A DNA stretch of 5,720 nt. Origin: an uncultured cyanobacterium (GTDB lineage Bacteria > Cyanobacteriota > Cyanobacteriia > PCC-6307 > Cyanobiaceae). The translations under genes were made by a program, and so were the position numbers. Position 1 is the stretch's first letter; each line of letters begins with the position of its first letter. Where the stretch lies: positions 1 to 5,720 of the forward strand of contig CAIYSK010000395.1 of the NCBI GenBank assembly GCA_903928835.1. The letters run 5' to 3'. The notes under the pieces were generated by a model that had not been told where the DNA came from, ran no database searches, and worked only from the letters and a program-made list of their open reading frames with translations. This document shows positions 1 through 5,363 of this stretch, piece by piece.

Positions 1-899
1 ACAATGACACCGAGGTTGGTTTCAAATCCGTCCATCTCGACCAACATTTGGTTGAGGGTTTGCTCGCGTTCGTCGGTGCCGCCGCCCAAGCCAGCACCGC
101 GCTGGCGGCCCACGGCATCAATTTCATCAATAAAGACGATGCAAGGCGCGCTCTTTTTGGCCTGCTCAAACAGGTCGCGCACCCGACTAGCACCCACACC
201 AACAAACATCTCGACAAACTCCGAACCGGAGATCGAGAAGAAGGGCACACCAGCTTCCCCAGCCACAGCCTTGGCGAGCAAGGTTTTACCCGTACCCGGA
301 GGGCCCACCAGCAGCACGCCCTTGGGGATTTTGGCGCCGACGGCGGTAAAACGATCGGGGTTTTTGAGGAAGTCGACAACCTCGGTGAGCTCGAGCTTGG
401 CGCCCTCAATGCCGGCCACATCGCCAAAGGTGACCTGGGTTTGGGGCTCCATCTGCAGGCGGGCCTTGCTCTTACCAAAGCTCATGGCGGGGTTGCCGCC
501 GCCCCCTTGGGCCCTGCGCAGCAGGAAGAAGAGCCCTCCCAACAACAGAAGCGGGAAAATCAAACTGCCAATGGCCTGCTGCCAAGCCGCTGGCTCACGG
601 CTGGGCTGCACCGCAATGTCGACGTTGTGGTCGGTGAGCAGCTTGAGCAGGTCCTTGTCGGGGGCCAGGTTGACCACGGCCCGCCTGCCGTCGTTCTCCA
701 CCACCTGGGCCGTGCCGCGATCGGGCGAGATCAGCACCCGGGACACTTCATTGCCCTGAACAGCTTCCACGAAGTCGCTGTAACGCAGGGTCCGCGGGGC
801 GTTGGCCGCCTCAGGGCGATCCAGGAAGGCCGTGCCTACGGCGATCATCACGATCACCAGGAGGACATAGAGCCCCGCATTGCGCCAGCGCTTTTTCAC
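1..899 (-). CDS. ftsH: FtsH ATP-dependent zinc metalloprotease, N-terminal part (partial, runs off the window)
   Basis: Membrane-anchored AAA+ protease that extracts and degrades damaged or unassembled membrane proteins; in cyanobacteria FtsH complexes act in photosystem II repair and in the cytoplasmic membrane. About 299 residues are present. In order: short cytosolic start, transmembrane helix 1 (about 9-25), extracytoplasmic FtsH_ext domain (about 37-105), transmembrane helix 2 (about 111-127), then the AAA+ domain with Walker A GPPGTGKT (199-206), the pore loop region [17 protein letters not shown], and Walker B IVFIDEID (254-261). The second region of homology and the HEXXH zinc protease site lie beyond base 1. 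The start is a GTG at 897-899; an in-frame stop lies 30 bases upstream with no ATG in between, and the first residues ([10 protein letters not shown]) match, from memory, the FtsH1/FtsH3 subgroup rather than FtsH2 or FtsH4. No Shine-Dalgarno sequence is visible. It lies 57 bases downstream of sat on the same strand. Confidence 0.96.
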   Translation of the reverse strand, partial: MKKRWRNAGLYVLLVIVMIAVGTAFLDRPEAANAPRTLRYSDFVEAVQGNEVSRVLISPDRGTAQVVENDGRRAVVNLAPDKDLLKLLTDHNVDIAVQPSREPAAWQQAIGSLIFPLLLLGGLFFLLRRAQGGGGNPAMSFGKSKARLQMEPQTQVTFGDVAGIEGAKLELTEVVDFLKNPDRFTAVGAKIPKGVLLVGPPGTGKTLLAKAVAGEAGVPFFSISGSEFVEMFVGVGASRVRDLFEQAKKSAPCIVFIDEIDAVGRQRGAGLGGGTDEREQTLNQMLVEMDGFETNLGVI

Positions 900-912
900 G
901 GCTCGTGAGAAT

Positions 913-930
913 AAGGTAAAGGAATGTTAA
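913..930 (-). promoter_or_regulatory. HLR1-like direct repeat upstream of ftsH (candidate RpaB site)
   Basis: On the minus strand the sequence is TTAACATT-CC-TTTACCTT. The published HLR1 consensus for the response regulator RpaB is two copies of (G/T)TTACA(T/A)(T/A) separated by two bases. Each half here matches 7 of 8 positions with exactly the right spacing. It sits in a short AT-rich island in an otherwise GC-rich gap, ending 13 bases before the ftsH GTG. So close to the start it would more likely overlap the promoter or transcription start (repression) than act as an upstream activator site. The match is seen; RpaB binding is inferred. Confidence 0.45.
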
Positions 931-956
931 CTGGGCCCTAGGGCGAAGGCGTCAGC

Positions 957-2114
957 TCAGGAGCCGGCCCGCAACACCTCAACCACACTACGGAAGGCAA
1001 ACCACTCAGGAATCTCCTCGCCGCCGCGCAGCATCTGGCGGAACTGGGTGCCACTCAGCTTTTTCACGTGCAAACCCCGCCCCTCAGCGTGCTCGGCCGT
1101 TACGTAGCCCTCTTCCTCGGTGTACACGAGGTTGAGGGAAGGCACCGTTTCCATGCCCAGCTCAGGGGCGTTGTCGCGGGCAAAGTCCTGGGCCTGGTAA
1201 GGGCCATAGAAGTCGTTGCCGCTGAGCGACGACTTGCAACCCGCCATATCGCGGCCAATGATGAAGTGGGTGCAGCCGTAGTTCTTGCGGATGATCATGT
1301 GCTGCAAGGCCTCCCGGGGGCCAGCCATGTGCATCGAGTAGGGCAGATACGCCCAGCGGATCCTGGGGTTGTTCACCTCTGCCGCCAGCCGCTCATAGGT
1401 TTGGAAGCGAACTTCCCCGGCGATGTCGTCGTCCTGGGTGGGCCCGCAGGTGGGATGCACCAGCACCACGCCAGCTGAGCTGACGTTGCTGGCATCCAGG
1501 GCCCGGGTGAACAACTCGTAGTGGGCCCGGTGGATGGGATTGCGGCATTGGAAGGCCACCACGTCCTGGCCTTCTGGCAGGTTTGCCCTTACTTCGGCAG
1601 GGGTTTTGCAAGGGAACACCCGGCTGGGCAAAGCCAGGCCCTGCACCGTCCCGCCCAGATAGAAGCGCCCCCGCTCGGTGGCGATCATCTTGACGGCGGG
1701 ATGCTCAATGGAGGTGGTGCCGTAGCAGCCCTGGGCTTCTTTGGCCTTGTCGGGCTCCCACTTGCTCTCCACCGTGAACACAGCCAGGTCCTGGCCGCGG
1801 TAGGTGAGCAGGAGGCGATCGCCAAGGCCAATGGTGGCATCGGCGGTGTCAAAGACGATCGGCAGGCCAAACAGCAAGCCGCTGGTGGTGCGGTTCGTTG
1901 CCACCACAGAGTCGTAGTCGGCTTGGTGCATGAAGCCGCGCAGGGGCGAGAACCCACCCACCACCAACAGCTCCACATCGCAGGCGTTGCGATCACTGCA
2001 CTCCACAACCTTGGTGGCACTGGCCTTGACCGCCTCGCGCTCGACGGCGGGCACCATCAGATCTACCAAGGAACCGCCATGGGGGGCAATCAGGCCGGTT
2101 GCGGTGGCAGACAT
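957..2114 (-). CDS. sat: Sulfate adenylyltransferase (ATP sulfurylase)
   Basis: Makes adenosine 5'-phosphosulfate and pyrophosphate from ATP and sulfate, the first step of assimilatory sulfate reduction, in the cytosol. The protein has 385 residues, normal for the single-domain bacterial and cyanobacterial form; there is no fused APS kinase. An N-terminal PUA-like domain includes GGFSPLRGFM (53-62). The catalytic domain has QCRNPIHRAH (189-198; the QxRNPxHxxH nucleotide-binding motif with both histidines), MAGPREAL (263-270), GRDMAG (287-292, with Met where many homologues have His), and the C-terminal block LSGTQFRQMLRGGEEIPEWF (353-372). The ATG start gives the expected N terminus (HGGSLVDLM at 12-20). 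No Shine-Dalgarno is seen. The upstream psbO terminator makes sat the likely head of its own unit, with possible read-through into ftsH because no terminator is visible between them. Contains one HIP1 palindrome. Confidence 0.97.
   Translation of the reverse strand: MSATATGLIAPHGGSLVDLMVPAVEREAVKASATKVVECSDRNACDVELLVVGGFSPLRGFMHQADYDSVVATNRTTSGLLFGLPIVFDTADATIGLGDRLLLTYRGQDLAVFTVESKWEPDKAKEAQGCYGTTSIEHPAVKMIATERGRFYLGGTVQGLALPSRVFPCKTPAEVRANLPEGQDVVAFQCRNPIHRAHYELFTRALDASNVSSAGVVLVHPTCGPTQDDDIAGEVRFQTYERLAAEVNNPRIRWAYLPYSMHMAGPREALQHMIIRKNYGCTHFIIGRDMAGCKSSLSGNDFYGPYQAQDFARDNAPELGMETVPSLNLVYTEEEGYVTAEHAEGRGLHVKKLSGTQFRQMLRGGEEIPEWFAFRSVVEVLRAGS
1814..1823. repeat. HIP1 palindrome GGCGATCGCC inside sat
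   Basis: An exact copy of the Highly Iterated Palindrome 1 decamer (core GCGATCGC), which is over-represented in many cyanobacterial genomes. It lies in the coding sequence of sat. A second core copy with different flanks lies in the tRNA at 5111-5118. Confidence 0.8.
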
Positions 2115-2139
2115 CTGGTGGCAAGAACAGAGAGTAAGG

Positions 2140-2167
2140 ATTCTCCCAGACCAGCCAGGGGAGCCAA
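2140..2167 (-). promoter_or_regulatory. Weak candidate sigma-70-type promoter for sat
   Basis: Read on the minus strand, TTGGCT (2167-2162) and GAGAAT (2145-2140) are separated by 16 bases; each hexamer matches 4 of 6 consensus positions. It would start transcription about 15-20 bases before the sat ATG. The gap between the psbO terminator and sat is only 74 bases, so a sat promoter should lie here, but this particular match is weak. Confidence 0.25.
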
Positions 2168-2188
2168 CCCGCCCTGCCGCCCTCCATC

Positions 2189-2211
2189 AAAAAGGGCCCC
2201 TAGCGGGGCCC
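2189..2211 (-). terminator. Rho-independent terminator of psbO
   Basis: On the minus strand the RNA folds as GGGCCCC, loop GCUA, GGGGCCC (a perfect 7-bp all-GC stem), followed directly by five U residues (bases 2193-2189). It begins 42 bases past the psbO stop codon. On the plus strand no U run follows the stem, so it works in one direction only. This makes psbO a single-gene transcript for the most part. Confidence 0.88.
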
Positions 2212-2253
2212 CCAAAGCAGCCCTGGGGCCGCTGGCGCAAGTGGAGTGAAGGC

Positions 2254-3066
2254 TCAGGCCTTTTCGAGGCGGCCGTAGAGCTGGCCAATGATCTTCACAT
2301 CGACAACGGGCTTGGTGCCCATATCGGAGTCCGAAGGCTGGATGGCCGTGAACACCCCTGCAAATTCTCCGGTGGCCTCATCGACCTTGGTGATCGAAAG
2401 GTTCATGGAGCCCGTGCCGTCGACGTAGCGCTTGACCGTTTCACCGGTGAACTCATCACCAGCGGGAACCAGGCCCATGGCACTGCTATAGCCCGTGGTC
2501 AAACCACGACCCTTGGGATCAAGGAAGTTGCTAGTGCGATAGCTGGGAGCCCGGAAGCTGCCGTTGAAATCGGTACTGGTGGTGATGGAAGCACCATCGG
2601 CCTGGGCCACCAACTCCTTACTGGAGAAGGTGAAGGGCACTTCCTCGCCGCCGGGAAGCAGCACGGTGATCGGCTGGAAGTCGATGCCACCAAGCTCCTT
2701 GAAGGACAAACCAGTGGCACCCATATCCAGGTCGCCATAGACCTGGTCAAGGCTGGAGGTGAAGCGGGTCAGGATTTTGCCAGCCACAAACTGGGCTTCC
2801 TGGCGCTTGTTGGCGGGCTCGCCCTTTACATACACCTCTTGGGGGTGCAAGCAAATTTCGCGCAGCTGATACTTCGAGCCCGCATCGAGGGCAATCGAGC
2901 CCCGGGCCGAATCGGGCAGGGTCGGGCAATTGTTGGCCAGACCAGTGTTGTGGATGTCGTCGTAGGTGAGGTTGGAGCGATCAACCGCCTTGGCCCCACC
3001 GCTACAAGCGGTCACCAGGGTCAGGCACAGCGCCAGCACAAGGGCCAGCAGAGGACGAAAACTCAT
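2254..3066 (-). CDS. psbO: Photosystem II manganese-stabilizing extrinsic protein PsbO
   Basis: Lumenal 33-kDa-type subunit that stabilises the Mn4CaO5 oxygen-evolving cluster of photosystem II. 270 residues, usual precursor length. The N terminus is an export signal (hydrophobic core about 5-20). The mature part opens with VDRSNLTYDDIHNTGLANNC, typical of PsbO. The conserved disulfide cysteines are C47 and C72. Further hallmarks are KGEPANKRQEAQFV (81-94), GGIDFQPITVLLPGGEEVPF (126-145), STDFNGSFRAPSYRTSNFLD (164-183) and the C-terminal PSDSDMG (244-250). Two export cues compete: a lipobox-like VTA-C21 and an AKA (25-27) signal peptidase I site placed where cyanobacterial PsbO is normally cut. 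The ATG at 3064-3066 puts the signal peptide directly at the start; no Shine-Dalgarno is seen. It ends in its own terminator and diverges from the hypothetical gene at 3121. Confidence 0.98.
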   Translation of the reverse strand: MSFRPLLALVLALCLTLVTACSGGAKAVDRSNLTYDDIHNTGLANNCPTLPDSARGSIALDAGSKYQLREICLHPQEVYVKGEPANKRQEAQFVAGKILTRFTSSLDQVYGDLDMGATGLSFKELGGIDFQPITVLLPGGEEVPFTFSSKELVAQADGASITTSTDFNGSFRAPSYRTSNFLDPKGRGLTTGYSSAMGLVPAGDEFTGETVKRYVDGTGSMNLSITKVDEATGEFAGVFTAIQPSDSDMGTKPVVDVKIIGQLYGRLEKA

Positions 3067-3120
3067 GGGGAAACGCCGCAGAGACGGTGGATGGGAACTG
3101 GGCTTCGGCGGATCCTACGG

Positions 3121-3537
3121 GTGGATAAACCTGATTCCCCGTACGATGTCGCGGCTCTCAACAACCTGTATGCAGAGCCCATCGCCAGCGGCGATCCCGT
3201 CCAGCGTGTGAACCGAGATATGAGCCTCACTCCCGCCCAGCAAACCAACCTGTCGAACCAGCTTCAAAGCCTGCAGCAACTGGCCCAAGAGCTCAACGGC
3301 AACCCCGAAGCCCTGCTTGAACTGCTTCGTCAGATTGAGCAGCTGCACCGCACCGTCCAGGAGGGAGCCTTCCGAGCCAGCCTGCCCGCCGACCGCAGCC
3401 AGCTCTTCGAACTGCTTCAGAACATGGAACGCAGTGGCGGCTGGCCCTATATCCCCAGGCTGCAGCTGCGCACCTTTATGGATTTGCTTCAGCTCGAGCC
3501 AGAACCCGATGCCCCGGCTAAGGCCCTGGCTGGCTGA
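3121..3537 (+). CDS. Conserved-looking hypothetical protein, 138 residues, next to coaBC
   Basis: I cannot assign a function. The protein has no signal peptide or membrane segment and looks soluble and mostly helical. It has a Gln/Leu-rich amphipathic stretch (about 38-82: LSNQLQSLQQLAQELNGNPE and following), then RASLPADRSQLFELLQ (85-100) and a GGWPYIPRLQLRTFMDLL block (106-123) that looks like a conserved cyanobacterial signature; from memory, similar roughly 100-residue proteins occur in other cyanobacteria. The start is uncertain: GTG at 3121 (138 aa) is given; ATG at 3091 (148 aa) or ATG at 3220 (105 aa, starting MSLTPAQQ) are possible, and 3220 would leave 153 bases for the divergent psbO promoter. 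None has a clear ribosome binding site. The 3' end overlaps the end of coaBC by 20 bases, tail to tail. Confidence 0.75.
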   Translation: MDKPDSPYDVAALNNLYAEPIASGDPVQRVNRDMSLTPAQQTNLSNQLQSLQQLAQELNGNPEALLELLRQIEQLHRTVQEGAFRASLPADRSQLFELLQNMERSGGWPYIPRLQLRTFMDLLQLEPEPDAPAKALAG

Positions 3538-4795
3538 GCTGTGGCGGCCTGAGCGCGGTCAGCAGCTGGTGGGCAATGGCGAGCTTGGAAGCTGGCTGCA
3601 TTTCGATTTCTTGGCCGCCTGGCCCCAGCAACCAGCCCTGGTTGCCGGGGCTGCCAAAACCGGCATCGGGCTGGTCGATGGGATTGGCAAACAACCAATC
3701 ACAGCCCTTGTGGCGTAATTTTTCGCGGGCGGCAGCGAGCCCATCCCCTGAATAGGCCGCAAAACCCAAAATTGTCTGGCCGGGGGGCCGGCTGGCCACC
3801 AAACCGGCCAAGAGATCGGGCACCTGCTCCCAACCCTCAGCCCAGAGATCGCCAAGCGCCAGCTTGCTGAGTTTGTGGGCCATGGGCTCCACCCGGCGGT
3901 GGTCAGCTACGGCTGCCGCCATGGCGATGGCATCCACCTGCCCCTGGGCCGCCATGAGGGCAGCCTGCATCTGGGCCGCAGTTTGAACGGGGGTGCAGAT
4001 CAAGCCCTCCAGGAGCCCTGGGTGCACCTGCAGCGGGCCGTGAACCAAGTGGACCGAAGCGCCGCGCAGTCGAGCGGCCTGGGCCAACAGCACACCCATC
4101 AGGCCCGTGCTGCCATTGCTGAGGAAGCGGGCCGGATCCAGGGCTTCCCGGGTGGGGCCCGCACTCACCACAAGGTCCAGACCCTGCCAATCACGCTGCC
4201 AACCCCAGAGGGCCACGGATTCAAGGGCCATTAGCAGTTGCTCTGGCTCCGCCATCCGGCCATCCCCCTGACGATCACAGGCGAGCAGACCCTGGGCGGG
4301 CCCAAGGGCCAACACCCGTTCAAAGGTGCTTAGGACCTGCCAATTGCGCTGCACCGGTGGGGCTTGCCACATCGATGTATTCATGGCGGCGGCGGCCACC
4401 ACCGGTGCCTCCGTGGCCAGCAGGGTGCTCGCCAGCAGGGTGTCGGCCAAGCCATGCACCCAACGACCCAAGCTGGTGGCGCTCAGGGGGGCAAGCAGCA
4501 CCAGCTCGGCCCATTCGGCCAACTCCACATGTAGGGGCCGGGGAGCCTGGGGGCTCCATTGATCCGCATCCAGATAACACTGGTGGCGGCTGAGGGAAGC
4601 CAGGGCCACCGGACTCACCAAAGCGGCCGCGCTGGGGGTGACCACACAACGCACCTCGGCCCCGCGCTTGGCCAGGGCGCTGACCAGCAAGGGCATCTTC
4701 ACCGCAGCGATGCTGCCGGTGATCGCCACCAAAATCCTGCGGCCGACCAGCGGATCAGGGCAGGCGGTAGGACGCGGTGCGCCTTCAGTCCTCAT
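3518..4795 (-). CDS. coaBC: Bifunctional phosphopantothenoylcysteine decarboxylase / phosphopantothenate-cysteine ligase (CoaBC, Dfp)
   Basis: Two consecutive steps of coenzyme A synthesis: CoaB joins cysteine to 4'-phosphopantothenate, and FMN-dependent CoaC decarboxylates the product to 4'-phosphopantetheine. Cytosolic; 425 residues, close to the usual 400-430. CoaC domain (about 18-195): RILVAITGSIAAVK at the flavin-binding start, catalytic His89 in LHVELAEWAELVLLAP, Asn139 in AAMNTSMW (family PxMNxxMW, the proline being Ala here), Cys173 in the substrate flap before GDGRM. CoaB domain (about 205-415): SAGPTREALDPARFLSNGST with Arg223 and Asn227, AMAAAVADHR, KLSK (308-311), GFAAYSGDG, CDWLFANPI. 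The CoaB loop reads STGLMG where many homologues have SSGKMG. The ATG at 4793-4795 was chosen because it overlaps the DUF2555 stop by 11 bases and leaves a short leader before the core; farther starts would overlap much more. Confidence 0.95.
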   Translation of the reverse strand: MRTEGAPRPTACPDPLVGRRILVAITGSIAAVKMPLLVSALAKRGAEVRCVVTPSAAALVSPVALASLSRHQCYLDADQWSPQAPRPLHVELAEWAELVLLAPLSATSLGRWVHGLADTLLASTLLATEAPVVAAAAMNTSMWQAPPVQRNWQVLSTFERVLALGPAQGLLACDRQGDGRMAEPEQLLMALESVALWGWQRDWQGLDLVVSAGPTREALDPARFLSNGSTGLMGVLLAQAARLRGASVHLVHGPLQVHPGLLEGLICTPVQTAAQMQAALMAAQGQVDAIAMAAAVADHRRVEPMAHKLSKLALGDLWAEGWEQVPDLLAGLVASRPPGQTILGFAAYSGDGLAAAREKLRHKGCDWLFANPIDQPDAGFGSPGNQGWLLGPGGQEIEMQPASKLAIAHQLLTALRPPQLSQPGP

Positions 4796-4994
4796 CGAAG
4801 GGTTCCTGGTCGACCAAATGCACATAGGGCCGAGCCAGCTCTGGCCGATGGATGGCCAAGGCACGCATCAAATGCCAATCGGAAAGGCCGTCAAAGGCCG
4901 TGGGGTAGTCGTCCTCATCCAGGCGCCGGGCCAGCTCCGCCGTAGAGGCTTCATCAAAGGCGGCGAGCCGTTCGGGCGTGATCGACTCGGTCAT
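4785..4994 (-). CDS. DUF2555 family small protein
   Basis: 69 residues, acidic, no membrane segment. The core LARRLDEDDYPTAFDGLSDW, then HLMRALAIHRPELARPYVHL and the ending VDQEPFDED, match what I know of DUF2555, a cyanobacterial family without an assigned function that usually has about 70 residues. The ATG at 4992-4994 gives a full-length family member. The stop codon lies inside the start of coaBC (11-base overlap), so both are probably on one mRNA with coupled translation. The upstream region to the divergent tRNA is 88 bases and contains an inverted repeat directly before the start. The link to coaBC is positional only. Confidence 0.88.
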   Translation of the reverse strand: MTESITPERLAAFDEASTAELARRLDEDDYPTAFDGLSDWHLMRALAIHRPELARPYVHLVDQEPFDED

Positions 4995-5001
4995 GGCGGA
5001 G

Positions 5002-5018
5002 ATCGGCCAGGGGCCGAT
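5002..5018. repeat. Perfect 7-bp inverted repeat before the DUF2555 start
   Basis: ATCGGCC-AGG-GGCCGAT. It lies 8 to 24 bases upstream of the DUF2555 start codon, so in that mRNA it would place a GC-rich hairpin where a ribosome binding site would be. It could also be a dimeric protein-binding site in the divergent promoter region. No U run, so not a terminator. Confidence 0.45.
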
Positions 5019-5034
5019 TCGAATGGCTTTTGGA

Positions 5035-5040
5035 GATAAT
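5035..5040 (+). promoter_or_regulatory. Candidate -10 box for the tRNA-Ala transcript
   Basis: GATAAT matches 5 of 6 positions of TATAAT and is one of few AT-rich spots in this gap. It would start transcription about 36 bases before the tRNA. No -35 hexamer resembling TTGACA is seen at the proper distance. Confidence 0.3.
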
Positions 5041-5047
5041 GGCCCAA

Positions 5048-5077
5048 CCCATGGAACTTTGGTTCCCCCGGCATGGG
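5048..5077 (+). other. Hairpin in the tRNA-Ala 5' leader
   Basis: CCCAT pairs with ATGGG (5048-5052 with 5073-5077), and inside it GGAAC pairs with GTTCC (5053-5057 with 5062-5066) around the loop TTTG, with a bulge at 5067-5072. The structure ends five bases before tRNA position 1. It may shape the RNase P precursor; it could also be chance in GC-rich DNA. Confidence 0.3.
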
Positions 5078-5082
5078 CCCTT

Positions 5083-5155
5083 GGGGATTTAGCTCAGCTG
5101 GTAGAGCGCTGCGATCGCACCGCAGAGGTCAGGGGTTCGAGTCCCCTATTCTCCA
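5083..5155 (+). tRNA. tRNA-Ala, anticodon CGC
   Basis: A full cloverleaf of 73 bases. D stem GCTC/GAGC, anticodon stem CTGCG/CGCAG (5109-5113 with 5121-5125) around loop ATCGCAC, so the anticodon is CGC (5116-5118), reading GCG alanine codons. The T arm is AGGGG-TTCGAGT-CCCCT (5131-5147). The acceptor stem GGGGATT/ATTCTCC contains G3:U70, the main alanine identity element, and discriminator A73 at 5155. Position 6:67 is a U-U mismatch. The 3' CCA is not encoded (next bases are CTC). The anticodon arm contains the HIP1 core GCGATCGC (5111-5118). It is followed four bases later by the start codon of the PCP_red gene. Confidence 0.93.
5111..5118. repeat. HIP1 core octamer within the tRNA anticodon arm
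   Basis: GCGATCGC spans the last three bases of the 5' anticodon stem strand and the loop up to the last anticodon base. With its flanks it is the palindrome TGCGATCGCA. It is fixed here by tRNA structure and alanine decoding, so it may be coincidental to HIP1 amplification. Confidence 0.6.
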
Positions 5156-5159
5156 CTCC

Positions 5160-5321
5160 ATGAATTGGACCACCAACGCCGAGGCCAGGCTGAAGGAAGT
5201 GCCTTTTTTTGTGCGCCCAATAGTGCGGCGCAAGATTGAGGGACTTGCCTCAGAAGCGGGGCAAAACGAGATCGACGAAGCCTTTTATGAGCAGGCCAAA
5301 GCGCAGTTCGGCGAGAAGTAA
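5160..5321 (+). CDS. Small stand-alone PCP_red domain protein (ChlB/BchB C-terminal-like)
   Basis: 53 residues: the conserved Trp3, EARLKEVPFFVRPIVRRKIE (8-27) and a second helix (NEIDEAFYEQAKAQF). This matches the PCP_red domain found at the C terminus of the B subunit of light-independent protochlorophyllide reductase and, in cyanobacteria, as small separate proteins often annotated as protochlorophyllide oxidoreductase. A one-domain protein lacks the catalytic parts, so the enzyme name should not be taken over; a role with pigment or redox complexes is inference. The ATG at 5160 is needed because the frame upstream runs through the tRNA, and Trp3 is the normal start of the domain. Only four bases (CTCC) separate A73 of the tRNA from this ATG, so the two are probably co-transcribed and tRNA 3' processing would leave an almost leaderless mRNA. 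Confidence 0.88.
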   Translation: MNWTTNAEARLKEVPFFVRPIVRRKIEGLASEAGQNEIDEAFYEQAKAQFGEK

Positions 5322-5335
5322 ACCGGCGATGGGGT

Positions 5336-5363
5336 AAAAGGGACAACAAGATCAGTCCTTTTT
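5336..5363 (+). terminator. Hairpin plus T run between the PCP_red gene and the next small gene
   Basis: AAAAGGGAC (5336-5344) pairs with GTCCTTTTT (5355-5363) around a 10-base loop: nine pairs including one G-U. The T run is part of the stem's 3' arm and runs straight into the ATG at 5364. It could be a weak or conditional terminator for the tRNA/PCP_red transcript, or a structure that covers the translation start of the next gene. The GC core has only four Watson-Crick pairs plus the wobble. Confidence 0.4.

Noticed and set aside
48..908. Long open frames on the plus strand opposite ftsH
   Set aside because: They are antisense to a clear FtsH with all Walker motifs in place; long antisense frames are common in GC-rich coding DNA, and the translations show no recognisable domain.
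934..943. GGCCCTAGGG, which occurs here and again at 5625-5634, both in gaps between genes
   Set aside because: The shared CCCTAGGG palindrome is too short to be called a repeat family from two copies, and it cannot form a hairpin with a usable loop or T run, so it is not a terminator.
2189..2213. The psbO terminator read as bidirectional
   Set aside because: On the plus strand the stem is followed by AAAGC, not a T run, and no plus-strand gene ends here.
1930..3120. Plus-strand open frame that continues into the hypothetical gene and could make a 535-residue protein
   Set aside because: Its first part lies opposite sat, the psbO terminator and psbO. Only the last part (from about 3121 or 3220) looks like a real protein.
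4638..5039. Plus-strand open frames opposite coaBC and DUF2555
   Set aside because: Both minus-strand genes are well supported by family motifs; the plus-strand translations are low-complexity and look like shadows.
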